In this document: positions 1-7,937 of the stretch, piece by piece | Numbering within the stretch: position 1 is the first letter of the stretch | How the letters are laid out: each line of letters begins with the position of its first letter | Source: a bacterium | Lineage (GTDB): Bacteria > Cyanobacteriota > Vampirovibrionia > Obscuribacterales > Obscuribacteraceae | Direction: 5' to 3' | NCBI GenBank assembly: GCA_030431355.1 | Contig: JAUIJG010000007.1 | Location: 1 to 28,091 of the forward strand | Length of the DNA: 28,091 nt | Translations under genes and position numbers: made by a program | Notes under the pieces: generated by a model | The model's input: only the letters and a program-made list of their open reading frames with translations | Told to the model about the DNA's origin: nothing | Databases searched by the model: none

Positions 1-924
1 CAGATCAATATCCGGGTACAAATAGATCCAAAACACCGGGAAGATCTAACCACCATCGAAAACCTGCGAATAAGAAGAGATGACGGCAAACTAATTCCTT
101 TGAGCAACGTTGCCGACATCAACTTCTCCAGCGGCGAAGCCCAGATAGACCGTTACGACCGGTCCAGACAGGTGACCATAGACGCCAGTCTTGCCAAAGG
201 TCTGCCCCTGGGTGAAGCCCTGAAAAAGATCAAAGCTCTCCCCACCTGGAAAAAGATGCCTGCCTCGGTCAAAAACAAACCGGCCGGAGATATCGAGATT
301 CAAAAAGACATTTTCTCCGGGTTCGCCTGGGCATTAACCGTCGGAGTCGTCCTCATCTACGCGGTACTTGTCCTTCTCTTCAACGGATTCTTGCAACCGC
401 TCACGATCATGATGTCCCTTCCCCTCTCCCTGGGCGGCGCCCTGATCGCCCTGATGATCTCCGGTGACACCCTTGGTTTCTACGCCCTGATAGGCATCGT
501 CATGCTCATGGGTCTTGTCACAAAGAACGCCATCCTCCTGGTCGAATACTGCTTGATGACCAGAAGCGCCAACAAGAACACCAACCGAATGCAAGCCATA
601 ATCAGAGCCGGCGAGACCAGAATGCGTCCAATCATCATGACTACCGTTGCCATGGTGGCGGGTATGTTCCCGATAGCGCTCAGAATCGGTGCCGGTTCAG
701 AGGCTCGCGCCCCCATGGCTGTTGCCGTTATAGGAGGTTTGATAACCTCAACGCTTCTCACCCTCATAGTGGTACCGGTGGTCTATACATACCTGGACGA
801 TCTGGAAATATGGTTTAAAAAGTCCTTTAAATTCCTCGGACTGAATAAAACCGAAGAGACAGATATCGCAAGCCTGGGGCAGAAAAACACCCTGGAAAGT
901 TCAGGAACCAGCTCGAAAAGATAG
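1..924 (+). CDS. RND-family efflux transporter permease, C-terminal part (5' end outside window)
   Basis: The reading frame is open from base 1 and ends at TAG 922-924, so only the last 307 or so residues are present. The segment carries the C-terminal half of an AcrB/MdtC/CzcA-type inner-membrane pump: a short stretch of porter domain, then hydrophobic helices starting around IFSGFAWALTVGVVLIY, the conserved GLVTKNAILLVEY element (GLxxKNAILxVE in the family), the R..AI.AG..R.RPI.MTT signature, and final helices ending in VVPVVYTYLDDLE. These proteins are proton-driven antiporters working with a periplasmic adaptor and an outer-membrane channel. Neither partner is visible here, so substrate and subfamily (HAE1 drug versus HME metal) cannot be fixed; the KNAI element and small residues favour the drug type. 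A TTG at 100 is internal, not a start. The serine dehydratase follows after about 50 bp on the same strand. Confidence 0.93.
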   Translation, partial: QINIRVQIDPKHREDLTTIENLRIRRDDGKLIPLSNVADINFSSGEAQIDRYDRSRQVTIDASLAKGLPLGEALKKIKALPTWKKMPASVKNKPAGDIEIQKDIFSGFAWALTVGVVLIYAVLVLLFNGFLQPLTIMMSLPLSLGGALIALMISGDTLGFYALIGIVMLMGLVTKNAILLVEYCLMTRSANKNTNRMQAIIRAGETRMRPIIMTTVAMVAGMFPIALRIGAGSEARAPMAVAVIGGLITSTLLTLIVVPVVYTYLDDLEIWFKKSFKFLGLNKTEETDIASLGQKNTLESSGTSSKR

Positions 925-976
925 AAGCCACTCCTATATAATGGGCAATCACTAAATCAGCGCATTGGGGTCAGCA

Positions 977-2371
977 ATGGAGCACAAACGCGCCGACCAG
1001 ATCAGTCCCCTGGACATGTTCAAAATTGGCATCGGTCCTTCCAGTTCCCACACCATGGGTCCGATGATAGCGGCTCTGGAATTCAGAAGAGCAATCGAAA
1101 ACAGCAAGATTCTTGCTGAGCATGGGACAAAAAAACTTCAGATTGTCGTAGAGCTCTACGGCAGTCTCTCCGCCACAGGCAAAGGTCACGCCACCGATGG
1201 CGCAGTCTGTGCCGGACTTTTCGGTTATCACCCCAAAGAGAATACCCCGGAACAGATCTGGGCCGCCAGAGAAGAGCTGGAAGCGGATCCGTATTTGCAA
1301 GTGGCTGCTAGCAAAATCGCCTTCAACCCAAAAGAGGATATCCACTGGCGCAAATGGCGCATGGACGACAAACCCCTGCCTCACCCAAACACCATGCGAT
1401 TCAAACTCATGGACGCCAGAGAGAAACTTCTGGAAGAAGTCCTTGTCTCGGTGGGGGGCGGATTTGTTGAGCGCCTCGGCGACATAAACAATAAATCCCT
1501 GGATGGTAAAGACCATGTCCACGTGCCCTATCCGTATAACACCGCCGCCGACTTTGTCAATCTGGTCAATGAAAGCGGCCTTCCAGCCTGGCAGATAGTG
1601 ATTGAAAACGAGACTGCCAGAGGACTTGAAGAGAGTGAACTGAGAGACGAACTGCAAAAAATTCTGAATACAATAGAAGACTGCATAGAAAGAGGGCTAA
1701 AAACAGAGGGCATTCTCCCCGGTGGATTGAACGTTAAACGGCGAGCAAAATCAATAAACGATCTTCTCAATTCCGGCTCTGCGCCTGCCTGGACAGAGAG
1801 TGACTTGAGACCTTCCGTATACGCCATGGCGGTCAACGAAGAGAACGCTGCCGGCGGCAGGGTGGTCACCGCCCCGACCAACGGAGCATCAGGTTTGATA
1901 CCAGGCGTTTTCCGAACACTTAAGGAGATCCACTCCCTGAGCGACGAAACCCTGCAAAATGGACTCATAGTCGCCTCGGTAATCGGCGCCCTGGTCAAAG
2001 TGCATGCCTCCATAAGTGGTGCCGAAGTCGGCTGCCAGGGAGAGGTGGGCACCTCCTGTGCTATGGCAGCAGCAGGCGCGGTGGCCATGCTGGGCGGCAC
2101 CGCCAATCAGATTGAGCAAGCAGCTGAAATTGGCATAGAACATCACCTGGGTATGACCTGCGATCCGATCATGGGACTGGTTCAAGTCCCTTGCATAGAG
2201 CGCAATGCCATGGGAGCCGTCAAAGCCTTGAACGCAGCGGCACTCTCCCTGGCATCGGACGGAACCCACCTGGTCAGCCTGGACAAAGCCCTATCGGTGA
2301 TGAAGCAAACCGGTCTCGATATGAACAAGAAATACAAAGAGACCTCCACCGGCGGTCTTGCTCTGGGATAG
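977..2371 (+). CDS. sdaA: L-serine ammonia-lyase (L-serine dehydratase), iron-sulfur dependent, single chain
   Basis: Converts L-serine to pyruvate and ammonia in the cytoplasm using a [4Fe-4S] cluster. The 464-residue single chain has the N-terminal domain start (SPLDMFKIGIGPSSSHTMGP), the APTNGASGLIPGVF loop, GAEVGCQGEVGTSCAMAAAGA and CDPIMGLVQVPCIERNA. The two cysteines of the last motif are 11 apart, as in cluster-binding family members, and the Cys of GCQGE is the likely third ligand. I chose ATG 977 over an upstream in-frame TTG at 965, because family proteins start close to the SPxDMF motif; the Shine-Dalgarno is weak (GGGG at 967-970). The chain ends ...STGGLALG. Many relatives continue a few residues beyond GGLA to a C-terminal cysteine that enters the active site, and that tail seems absent here. 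The call is certain; the functional state of the tail is not. Confidence 0.95.
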   Translation: MEHKRADQISPLDMFKIGIGPSSSHTMGPMIAALEFRRAIENSKILAEHGTKKLQIVVELYGSLSATGKGHATDGAVCAGLFGYHPKENTPEQIWAAREELEADPYLQVAASKIAFNPKEDIHWRKWRMDDKPLPHPNTMRFKLMDAREKLLEEVLVSVGGGFVERLGDINNKSLDGKDHVHVPYPYNTAADFVNLVNESGLPAWQIVIENETARGLEESELRDELQKILNTIEDCIERGLKTEGILPGGLNVKRRAKSINDLLNSGSAPAWTESDLRPSVYAMAVNEENAAGGRVVTAPTNGASGLIPGVFRTLKEIHSLSDETLQNGLIVASVIGALVKVHASISGAEVGCQGEVGTSCAMAAAGAVAMLGGTANQIEQAAEIGIEHHLGMTCDPIMGLVQVPCIERNAMGAVKALNAAALSLASDGTHLVSLDKALSVMKQTGLDMNKKYKETSTGGLALG

Positions 2372-2486
2372 CCTTGAGCAAGCCGAAAAATGACATCGAG
2401 AACGGGTGAGAAGCTCCCGGGCGAGCCGAAACCCAACCCCCTTAATATCCAATCCAAAACCCTATTGCCAGAGAGATTAAATCAGC

Positions 2487-2515
2487 TTGACATCCACCCG
2501 GAACGGCCGTATTCT
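2487..2515 (+). promoter_or_regulatory. Candidate sigma-70 type promoter for the gene at 2652
   Basis: TTGACA at 2487-2492, 17-bp spacer, TATTCT at 2510-2515. The -35 box is perfect and the -10 box is poor. Transcription would start near 2522. A 15-bp dyad (AGAGAT-tat-ATCTCT, 2527-2541) lies just downstream of that point, where a repressor could act. Sequence inspection only. Confidence 0.35.
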
Positions 2516-2651
2516 TTTAAGGCCCCAGAGATTATATCTCTACCTTTAATCAGATTAGTAAAAAATTCAGCCGCACCCCCGTATCGCTGCTAACTTCTGC
2601 GGCCTGGTTATTCTTTCACCCCACGAAAGATGTTTCTTCACAGGTATCCTC

Positions 2652-3497
2652 ATGTCCGAACAGCGCCAAGACCAGCATCAAGCGATTCCGTCCGCTTCCG
2701 TAGGATGGGACGAAATCGACGTTGGCACCCGAAAAGATATAAACGGCATCACAACTTACCATGTCCTGCGTAATGACAATAACGTAGGCTTTTTCGTAGA
2801 GAAGCTCTACGGCGCCGACAACAACCTGGTAAAAATAGTAAAGCGCGGTCGCAACAGCCGCTCCGAGACTGACTTCGACCCAGTTACCGGAGACGTCTCC
2901 AGAATCTTCGAATCTTCCTCCATGCCGGACGGCACCTCAATTACCAAGGAAATTTCCTATACAGAAGAAAAAACCATCGAATCTGTCCTGGTAATAGGAA
3001 TTGAAGGCGAACTGAAGAGCACGGTACAGCGCGAGAGTATCGGTATTAGAACCCTCTATCAAGGGCAGACCGACTACAAACAGGATGGTACACCGGACAA
3101 AACCATCAGCCACTTCATGAATTTGGACTCCGGCAAACTGGAGCACCGGGAGCAGATAAAGTGGCTCAAAGATGGTCAGCGCACCCTCACCGAGCACTTC
3201 TATTTCAGCCCCGACGGCAAGGTCAACAAATACACCAAGATCATGTACCATGCCTGCGGCGGACCCTTCCTGGAAGAAACCCACAGATACGGTAGCACCG
3301 GTCACATGCTCAGACGGGAAATCATTCAGTACAACCCGAACGGAGTTCAGACCGCCGCCGACCTTACCACTTACGACGTATCCGGTGAGATCACCCATCG
3401 CAGCACCACTTACTATGATCACCGCGGCACGGCTATCTTCTCCCACGAACAGGACGTCAGTCCTCTATCCTTCCAACCGCCGGAAGAGAAGAAGTAA
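2652..3497 (+). CDS. Protein of unknown function with YD/MORN-like repeats
   Basis: A 281-residue hydrophilic protein with no signal peptide and no membrane helix, so probably cytoplasmic. From about residue 70 it contains degenerate beta-hairpin units of roughly 20 residues with a recurring aromatic-x-x-x-G pattern (DFDPVTGDVSRIFESS, YFSPDGKVNKYTKI, YNPNGVQTAADLTTY, YDVSGEITHRSTTYY, YDHRGTAIF). This recalls YD repeats and the MORN-like repeats of YwqK-type proteins. I do not recognise a specific family and infer no function. ATG 2652 is preceded by AGG at 2642-2644. A candidate promoter lies at 2487-2515. It ends 22 bp before a convergent gene. Confidence 0.8.
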   Translation: MSEQRQDQHQAIPSASVGWDEIDVGTRKDINGITTYHVLRNDNNVGFFVEKLYGADNNLVKIVKRGRNSRSETDFDPVTGDVSRIFESSSMPDGTSITKEISYTEEKTIESVLVIGIEGELKSTVQRESIGIRTLYQGQTDYKQDGTPDKTISHFMNLDSGKLEHREQIKWLKDGQRTLTEHFYFSPDGKVNKYTKIMYHACGGPFLEETHRYGSTGHMLRREIIQYNPNGVQTAADLTTYDVSGEITHRSTTYYDHRGTAIFSHEQDVSPLSFQPPEEKK

Positions 3498-3519
3498 ACC
3501 CACAAATTCGCACCATTAA

Positions 3520-3897
3520 CTAGGGAGCGGCAACAGCCTCGGGTACCGATTCAGATACGGGTACAGGCATAGGCATAGGCATAGGCATAGGCATAGGCAC
3601 TGACTCGGTCACAGGCACACGGACAGGCACAGATTCCGGCACTGCCTCTGGTTCGACAGGATAAATTCCACTGGTGGGATGCTTTATCGGAATGGAGGGG
3701 GTCACAGCCTTCCTATCCAGTACTTTGCTAAGCTGATTGAAGCCTATCCAGGCAGATATAGAGAAAAGAATCAGGGCTAGCATAATCACCACAAGAGAAA
3801 AATCACTACCTAGCTTAAAACTCTGGCCGAAGTCATCAAAATCTTTGGAAGATTTCGTGGCACTCTCTTTCTGGCTAGATAGACTCTTCTTGCTCAT
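3520..3897 (-). CDS. Small single-helix membrane protein with a Pro-Met repeat tail
   Basis: 125 residues. A charged N-terminus of about 32 residues is followed by one hydrophobic helix (residues 33-52) and a C-terminal region rich in Pro, Val, Glu and Ser. The latter holds a run of alternating Met and Pro (MPMPMPMPMPVPV) encoded by a tandem hexanucleotide. The likely topology is a short cytoplasmic N-terminus with the extended Pro-rich tail outside the membrane, as in wall-spanning spacers; that is inference. The start ATG (complement 3895-3897) has AAGGTG about 7 nt upstream, a good Shine-Dalgarno. No family recognised. Confidence 0.7.
   Translation of the reverse strand: MSKKSLSSQKESATKSSKDFDDFGQSFKLGSDFSLVVIMLALILFSISAWIGFNQLSKVLDRKAVTPSIPIKHPTSGIYPVEPEAVPESVPVRVPVTESVPMPMPMPMPMPVPVSESVPEAVAAP
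3565..3600. repeat. Hexanucleotide tandem repeat (AGGCAT)5 plus one variant unit
   Basis: Five perfect copies of AGGCAT at 3565-3594, followed by AGGCAC at 3595-3600. It lies inside the minus-strand gene at 3520-3897 and encodes the alternating Met-Pro run. The unit is six bases, so gain or loss of copies would change tail length without breaking the frame. Confidence 0.95.
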
Positions 3898-4044
3898 TCA
3901 TTTGCACCTTACAAAATATAGTATTCCTTTTAATCGAATGAGACAACTGTTCAAGACTATAGGCCTCTCCTCAAAGTTTCTGATTAATAAAATCGGCACT
4001 TCAATCCCTTAAGATAGAATCCGAACAAAATCAGGAGAAAGAAA

Positions 4045-4695
4045 TTGCGAGTACTTGTTATTGGCGCAAACGGAAAGACCGGTTTTCTAACGGTCAAAGA
4101 GCTAAAATCAGATGGGAAGCACGAAGCATACGCCATGGTTCGTAGCGAAGATCAAAAAGAAAAATTTGAGAACCTGGGTGTCAAAACGGTTCTCTGCGAC
4201 CTTGAAGAATCGATAACACCAGCCTTGAAGGGTATGGACGCGGTGATATTCGCGGCAGGCTCAGGCTCTTCCACCGGCAAGGACAAAACAGTGATCATCG
4301 ATCAGCTCGGTGGAATAAAAGCCGCTGTTGAAGCCGCAACCGAAGGGGCTAAGCGTTTCATCATGTTGAGCGCCATGAACACAAAAACTGATAGCGAGTC
4401 AGCAATAAAGCATTATCATAGAGCGAAAGCGCACTGTGACAATTTCATCATGAAAATGCATGAGATAATGGATGAAACCCTTGACTGGACGATAGTCTGC
4501 CCTGGCCGCCTCACCGATGAAGCGGCGACCGGACTTGTTGAAGTTGACACCAATATTGATGGCAAAGCAAACACCTCCAGGGAGCATGTGGCGAAAGCTA
4601 TGGTGGCATGCCTGGACAAGCCGAACACAATACGGAAGCGATTTGCGCTTAAAGAAGGAGAAAAGAACCTTCATGAATCACTGGACAGTTTGTAG
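4045..4695 (+). CDS. NAD(P)-binding oxidoreductase, atypical SDR (YhfK/YwnB-like)
   Basis: 216 residues with a Rossmann N-terminus MRVLVIGANGKTGFLT carrying the GxxGxxG nucleotide-binding motif, followed by AMVRSEDQ, the acidic LCDLEE strand end, DAVIFAAGSGSSTGKDKT, and RFIMLSAMNTK. The order and wording match the atypical short-chain dehydrogenases of the Bacillus YhfK type (SDR_a5/NAD(P)H-binding). The classical YxxxK catalytic pair is not obvious, although HYHRAKAHCD sits at the corresponding place. Substrate unknown. The start is TTG at 4045, supported by AGGAGA at 4033-4038 with proper spacing; no ATG gives a better N-terminus. Divergent from the gene at 3520-3897 and convergent with the amidase. 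Confidence 0.88.
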   Translation: MRVLVIGANGKTGFLTVKELKSDGKHEAYAMVRSEDQKEKFENLGVKTVLCDLEESITPALKGMDAVIFAAGSGSSTGKDKTVIIDQLGGIKAAVEAATEGAKRFIMLSAMNTKTDSESAIKHYHRAKAHCDNFIMKMHEIMDETLDWTIVCPGRLTDEAATGLVEVDTNIDGKANTSREHVAKAMVACLDKPNTIRKRFALKEGEKNLHESLDSL

Positions 4696-4726
4696 ATGAA
4701 GTAGTCTGACTGGGCGAGTAAGAATC

Positions 4727-4748
4727 TCGATTCTAACAAAAGAATCGA
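4727..4748. terminator. Candidate bidirectional stem-loop between convergent genes
   Basis: TCGATTCT (4727-4734), loop AACAAA, AGAATCGA (4741-4748): a perfect 8-bp stem placed between the ends of two convergent genes (4695 and 4763). It is AT-rich and lacks a clear T run on either side, so intrinsic termination is only a guess from position. Confidence 0.4.
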
Positions 4749-4762
4749 ATTGCCCTGCTGCA

Positions 4763-6109
4763 TCAATCCTGTTCGTGCAGCTTTTCAGCATGCTCGGCAC
4801 CAACTTCTATTGGACCTCTGAGCTCTGGCCTGCTTGCGCTCGGCGCCAAGCCCGACCCTGACGCAGAAGACCGATCGGAATGAATTTCAGTAGCATCACC
4901 AGACTCTCGACTCGGCGATTCATCCACATGCTCCTGCCCGCCGCTGCCCTTTGAACGGACCTCGGTGGGTTCATTGGACTCTGTGGGCTCTGTGCCCGGA
5001 CCATTATTAGAATGAATATCCGTGCCATTGCCTGTTCCGGCATCTGCATTGGCAGCTGGTTCCGAACCCGGCTTCAACACTTCCTTACCTTCATCACCGA
5101 CAGGTTCAACCTTAACCTCACCCTTGATCGAGGTCTTCACTTCTTGCTTCTCGCCCACCGACTCTGGCTTACTACGCCAAGACTCAGCCAGTGCGACAAT
5201 TTCTTGCGACTCTTCAAAAAGAGCACGGTTACGTAGTTTATTCACCTTAGCCAGAAATGTTTTCCAGGCAAAATTGACCGGGTCGGTATGGTGCCCTTGC
5301 TGCGCGTACTTATGGGTAATCACCCTCTTATCAGGAATTCCAAAATACTCGCGCAAATAAGTTGCAAGTTTTACGACAGAAGCCACTTGCACTTCCTCGT
5401 ATTTCTGTTTGCCTGAGTGCACCATCTCGATGCCGATACTGTTATCGTTATTGATGCCTTTCAGGGTTTTGAAGATATTGACGTGAACGGTGGAGAGCCG
5501 GGGATCTACTGCCATGTATATTGTTCCATCCCTATCGACAACATACTGAGCCCCCGGATGTCGGCGCCCTCTGTTGCTCCAACTCCGGATAACCCTGGTA
5601 GCATCAGCCGGACGCGCCGTCTCGGTGGAATGCATAATCAAGTATTTAACCGGCTCTCTGCGATGGAAGATTCCACCTCTCATCGGATAGTGCTTCACCA
5701 ATCCAGCTCGAACCAGCAAATTAGGAGGATACTTGCCAGCCTTGCCCCGGTGAAAAGCCCTTTTAATCTCTTCTGCTTGCGCTGCCGGAAGGGGCGTCTT
5801 ATCAAAATTTGGTGCCTTCATCATAAAGAAGTTGTATGAGTAAGCATATCTCGGCTTACGTCTTCTTCTCTTGCGCTTCTTCTTGCGCCTGCGCCGGGCA
5901 ATCAAAACAGCCGGCTCCGAAGACGACAACTGAAAAGAAGAATCCCCAGGCACATCAAAATTAAAATTCTGAGAAGGCAACATTGCGCAAGCCGGCTCAG
6001 CAAGCATTGAAAGCACCAAAAATAAAAGTGTCGACAGCCTTAATCTACTTCCTGAGAGCTTTTCCAGCCCATGCAACGCCCATTTGAATTCAAATAAAAT
6101 ACTCAGCAA
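4763..6109 (-). CDS. Exported N-acetylmuramoyl-L-alanine amidase (Amidase_2 / PGRP fold)
   Basis: 448 residues. N-terminal hydrophobic stretch (about 26-40) ending PACA suggests a signal peptide. Residues 72-85 are 14 consecutive Arg or Lys. The zinc amidase domain spans about 150-290: LIMHSTET gives His160; ITHKYAQQGHHTDP gives His266 and Asp276, the expected three zinc ligands; IGIEMVHS matches the strand before the second part. The enzyme should cut the bond between N-acetylmuramic acid and the stem peptide of peptidoglycan. The position before TDP, Lys in AmiD-type enzymes, is His here. Residues from about 310 form an acidic, low-complexity Gly/Ser/Glu/Pro tail. The frame opens at TTG 6109, with AAAGGA about 6 nt upstream; no better ATG lies before the signal segment. 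A 23-bp dyad lies between this gene and the divergent gene at 6246. Confidence 0.88.
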   Translation of the reverse strand: MLSILFEFKWALHGLEKLSGSRLRLSTLLFLVLSMLAEPACAMLPSQNFNFDVPGDSSFQLSSSEPAVLIARRRRKKKRKRRRRKPRYAYSYNFFMMKAPNFDKTPLPAAQAEEIKRAFHRGKAGKYPPNLLVRAGLVKHYPMRGGIFHRREPVKYLIMHSTETARPADATRVIRSWSNRGRRHPGAQYVVDRDGTIYMAVDPRLSTVHVNIFKTLKGINNDNSIGIEMVHSGKQKYEEVQVASVVKLATYLREYFGIPDKRVITHKYAQQGHHTDPVNFAWKTFLAKVNKLRNRALFEESQEIVALAESWRSKPESVGEKQEVKTSIKGEVKVEPVGDEGKEVLKPGSEPAANADAGTGNGTDIHSNNGPGTEPTESNEPTEVRSKGSGGQEHVDESPSRESGDATEIHSDRSSASGSGLAPSASRPELRGPIEVGAEHAEKLHEQD

Positions 6110-6162
6110 CCCAGATCCTTTGCGCCTTCAGCTCGTATGCAAGCAAAAACTGCGCCGTCTTC

Positions 6163-6185
6163 TCACCTATTTATATTCTAGGTGA
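6163..6185. promoter_or_regulatory. Inverted repeat in a divergent intergenic region, possible operator
   Basis: TCACCTA (6163-6169), 9-nt AT-rich spacer, TAGGTGA (6179-6185): perfect 7-bp arms. It lies between the divergent amidase gene (start 6109) and the membrane-protein gene (start 6246), where one regulator could serve both. The spacer TTTATATTC could be part of a -10 element. A second short palindrome, AAGATATCTT, sits at 6211-6220. Confidence 0.4.
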
Positions 6186-6245
6186 TTAATTCCAGTCGGG
6201 CATCTTACCAAAGATATCTTCTGAGTCAAACTAATCCGAACAATA

Positions 6246-6926
6246 ATGAAGCAGACTATAATAAGCAAAGAGCAAACACTTAGAAACTCTAAGGAAAGAA
6301 TACTCTTTGAGGGAAGCAGCACATTGACACGCTACCAGTCACTAAAGCATCCTGAGTTCAAAGATCTGAAGTGTGAAACACCCTTCGTCTTCCGTGTGAC
6401 CGGAATCATCACCATACTGCTTTCCATTTTCACGTACCAGATAAACACTGAGCAAAAGATGTACGGAATGGCTCTCCTTGCAGCTCCCATAGCACTGATG
6501 GGAATCGCTTTAATCGTGCTGGGCCTCAGACCAGATACCCAGAGAGAATACTACAACCGTGTAAACAGAATAGTCGAAACCCAAGAGCCGATAAAAATGA
6601 CAGTGGCTTCGGTAGAGCAAGTTAAATACTCCCAGCTAGTCTCCTATGGAGGCACCTCCACAAGAGAGACAGTATATCGGTTTCTGATCAGGTTCACCGC
6701 GCTCCCTTCCGCTGAGCCTGACTCCGAAAGTAGTATCAAACCCGAGCCTGCGTTACTCGACAAGAAAGTCTATGGAGTCGGCTTTGGTAAGCAAAATGAA
6801 AAAGAGCTAGCATATGTGTTTCTTGATCACGAGACAAATCAAATAGTCGCCTTCGAGACAGGCAATATAATGTACTGGACAAGACCAGACAGGCCTGATT
6901 TTGTCCTGGGAAAACTGCTTGGTTGA
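6246..6926 (+). CDS. Membrane protein of unknown function with two helices
   Basis: 226 residues. A polar N-terminus of about 47 residues is followed by two hydrophobic helices (about 48-64 and 73-94) and a C-terminal soluble domain of about 130 residues with beta-strand-like character (MTVASVEQVKYSQLV, YRFLIRFTAL, LAYVFLDHETNQIVAFE). A short acidic, Pro-rich insert (PSAEPDSESSIKPEP) looks like a flexible loop. No enzyme motif or named family recognised. Start ATG 6246 has no strong Shine-Dalgarno. Only 20 bp separate it from the next gene, so the two are probably cotranscribed. Confidence 0.8.
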   Translation: MKQTIISKEQTLRNSKERILFEGSSTLTRYQSLKHPEFKDLKCETPFVFRVTGIITILLSIFTYQINTEQKMYGMALLAAPIALMGIALIVLGLRPDTQREYYNRVNRIVETQEPIKMTVASVEQVKYSQLVSYGGTSTRETVYRFLIRFTALPSAEPDSESSIKPEPALLDKKVYGVGFGKQNEKELAYVFLDHETNQIVAFETGNIMYWTRPDRPDFVLGKLLG

Positions 6927-6946
6927 AGTTTCAATTCTAACTGGCA

Positions 6947-7711
6947 ATGGATTGGGATCTCCCCAATAGCCGTATACTTAACAAAAATCACCCTGCCGCG
7001 AAATACACACTCAATTCATCACCAATGTATCCAGCTTTGCTAAAAAAGGTACTCGACAAATACGCCAGCTGTGAATCCTACATTAATACAGGATCGGAGT
7101 ATGGCTACCTTAAGTCAGAGTCGACTTTCAAGACATACTTCTGCAGACCTGGGCTATTCCGGTTTGAAATAACATCATGCACCGGCAATAGACTGACTAT
7201 TTGCAGCGTAAACGATGATGCGATCGTTCAAATGTGGGATGGAGAGTCTATAGAAACCGATTTAAAATCGGCAATTAAATCTACCATCGGAGTCGCAGAC
7301 CAATCAATCGCATTCATTCTCAAACTGTTGATGCCGGATTTCGAGAGCGGCAGTTTAGACTTCACCAAATTCGGTCCCTTTTTAGAAAACACCTTGCCAG
7401 CGGAAGATGATGAACTTATCTGGGTAGGTTCGGATCCGAGCAAAAACCTGCACACCGAAAATCTCCTGATTAACTCTAGGACACTGGAGATCGTTGAAAG
7501 GAAAGTACTAGTGTACACAACTGAAAGCCTGGCGGCTAAGAATGCAGCAGCTTATTTTAAGGACTCGGATCCCGCTATGTCTAAAGCCTATTCACAGACT
7601 GCTGAAGAAGGAGCCCAGGTAGGATTTATTTTCGGAGCAAGATACAACGACATCGTATTTGATGACTTCAGCGAAGAGTTGAAGAGCGACATTTTCCAAA
7701 TTCATAAGTGA
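6947..7711 (+). CDS. Protein of unknown function, possibly LolA-like/DUF2092-like fold
   Basis: 254 residues with no signal peptide or membrane helix visible. The arrangement of an N-terminal helix with YASCESYINTGSEYGY, followed by FKTYFCRPGLFRFEITSC and VQMWDGESIETD, resembles the LolA-like/DUF2092 pattern, in which a curved beta sheet follows a helix containing LxxYxxxxSYxDxG. This is a fold-level impression, not a recognised signature. Unlike those proteins, it lacks an export signal at the chosen start. Twenty base pairs downstream of the two-helix membrane protein on the same strand, so likely one operon. Confidence 0.72.
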   Translation: MDWDLPNSRILNKNHPAAKYTLNSSPMYPALLKKVLDKYASCESYINTGSEYGYLKSESTFKTYFCRPGLFRFEITSCTGNRLTICSVNDDAIVQMWDGESIETDLKSAIKSTIGVADQSIAFILKLLMPDFESGSLDFTKFGPFLENTLPAEDDELIWVGSDPSKNLHTENLLINSRTLEIVERKVLVYTTESLAAKNAAAYFKDSDPAMSKAYSQTAEEGAQVGFIFGARYNDIVFDDFSEELKSDIFQIHK

Positions 7712-7925
7712 CTGACCAAGTAAGCTAGTTGATTGGAAGATGTACTCGAAAGAAAGAAGTGAATTTGTTGGACTTAGCATCGCAGCAGTTTATTTTGGAT
7801 AGTCTTCTTGACAGCAGGCACTTATCACTTAACAACCAAGTCAAAGAGTGTCCTTTAAAACATTTCGTGGCAATACGAGCTATACTTTTTCTCGTCAAAA
7901 TGCGAACGTATCACTGCATTTCTTT

Positions 7926-7930
7926 GGAGG
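7926..7930 (+). promoter_or_regulatory. Ribosome binding site that fixes the citrate synthase start
   Basis: GGAGG at 7926-7930 lies 7 nt before GTG 7938. It supports GTG 7938 and argues against the earlier in-frame GTG at 7848, which would add 30 residues absent from the family and has no such site. Confidence 0.85.
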
Positions 7931-7937
7931 GCTTACC

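Noticed and set aside
2390..2593. 67-codon ORF after the serine dehydratase
   Set aside because: It overlaps the predicted promoter of the next gene, has no Shine-Dalgarno and shows no protein-like pattern.
3565..3600. CRISPR-like array
   Set aside because: It is a six-base microsatellite inside a coding sequence with no spacers.
7875..7895. ACGAG/CTCGT hairpin upstream of citrate synthase as a riboswitch
   Set aside because: Five pairs with an 11-nt loop is within chance expectation.
7848..7937. Longer N-terminus for citrate synthase from GTG 7848
   Set aside because: The extra 30 residues match nothing in the family, and the strong GGAGG sits directly before GTG 7938.
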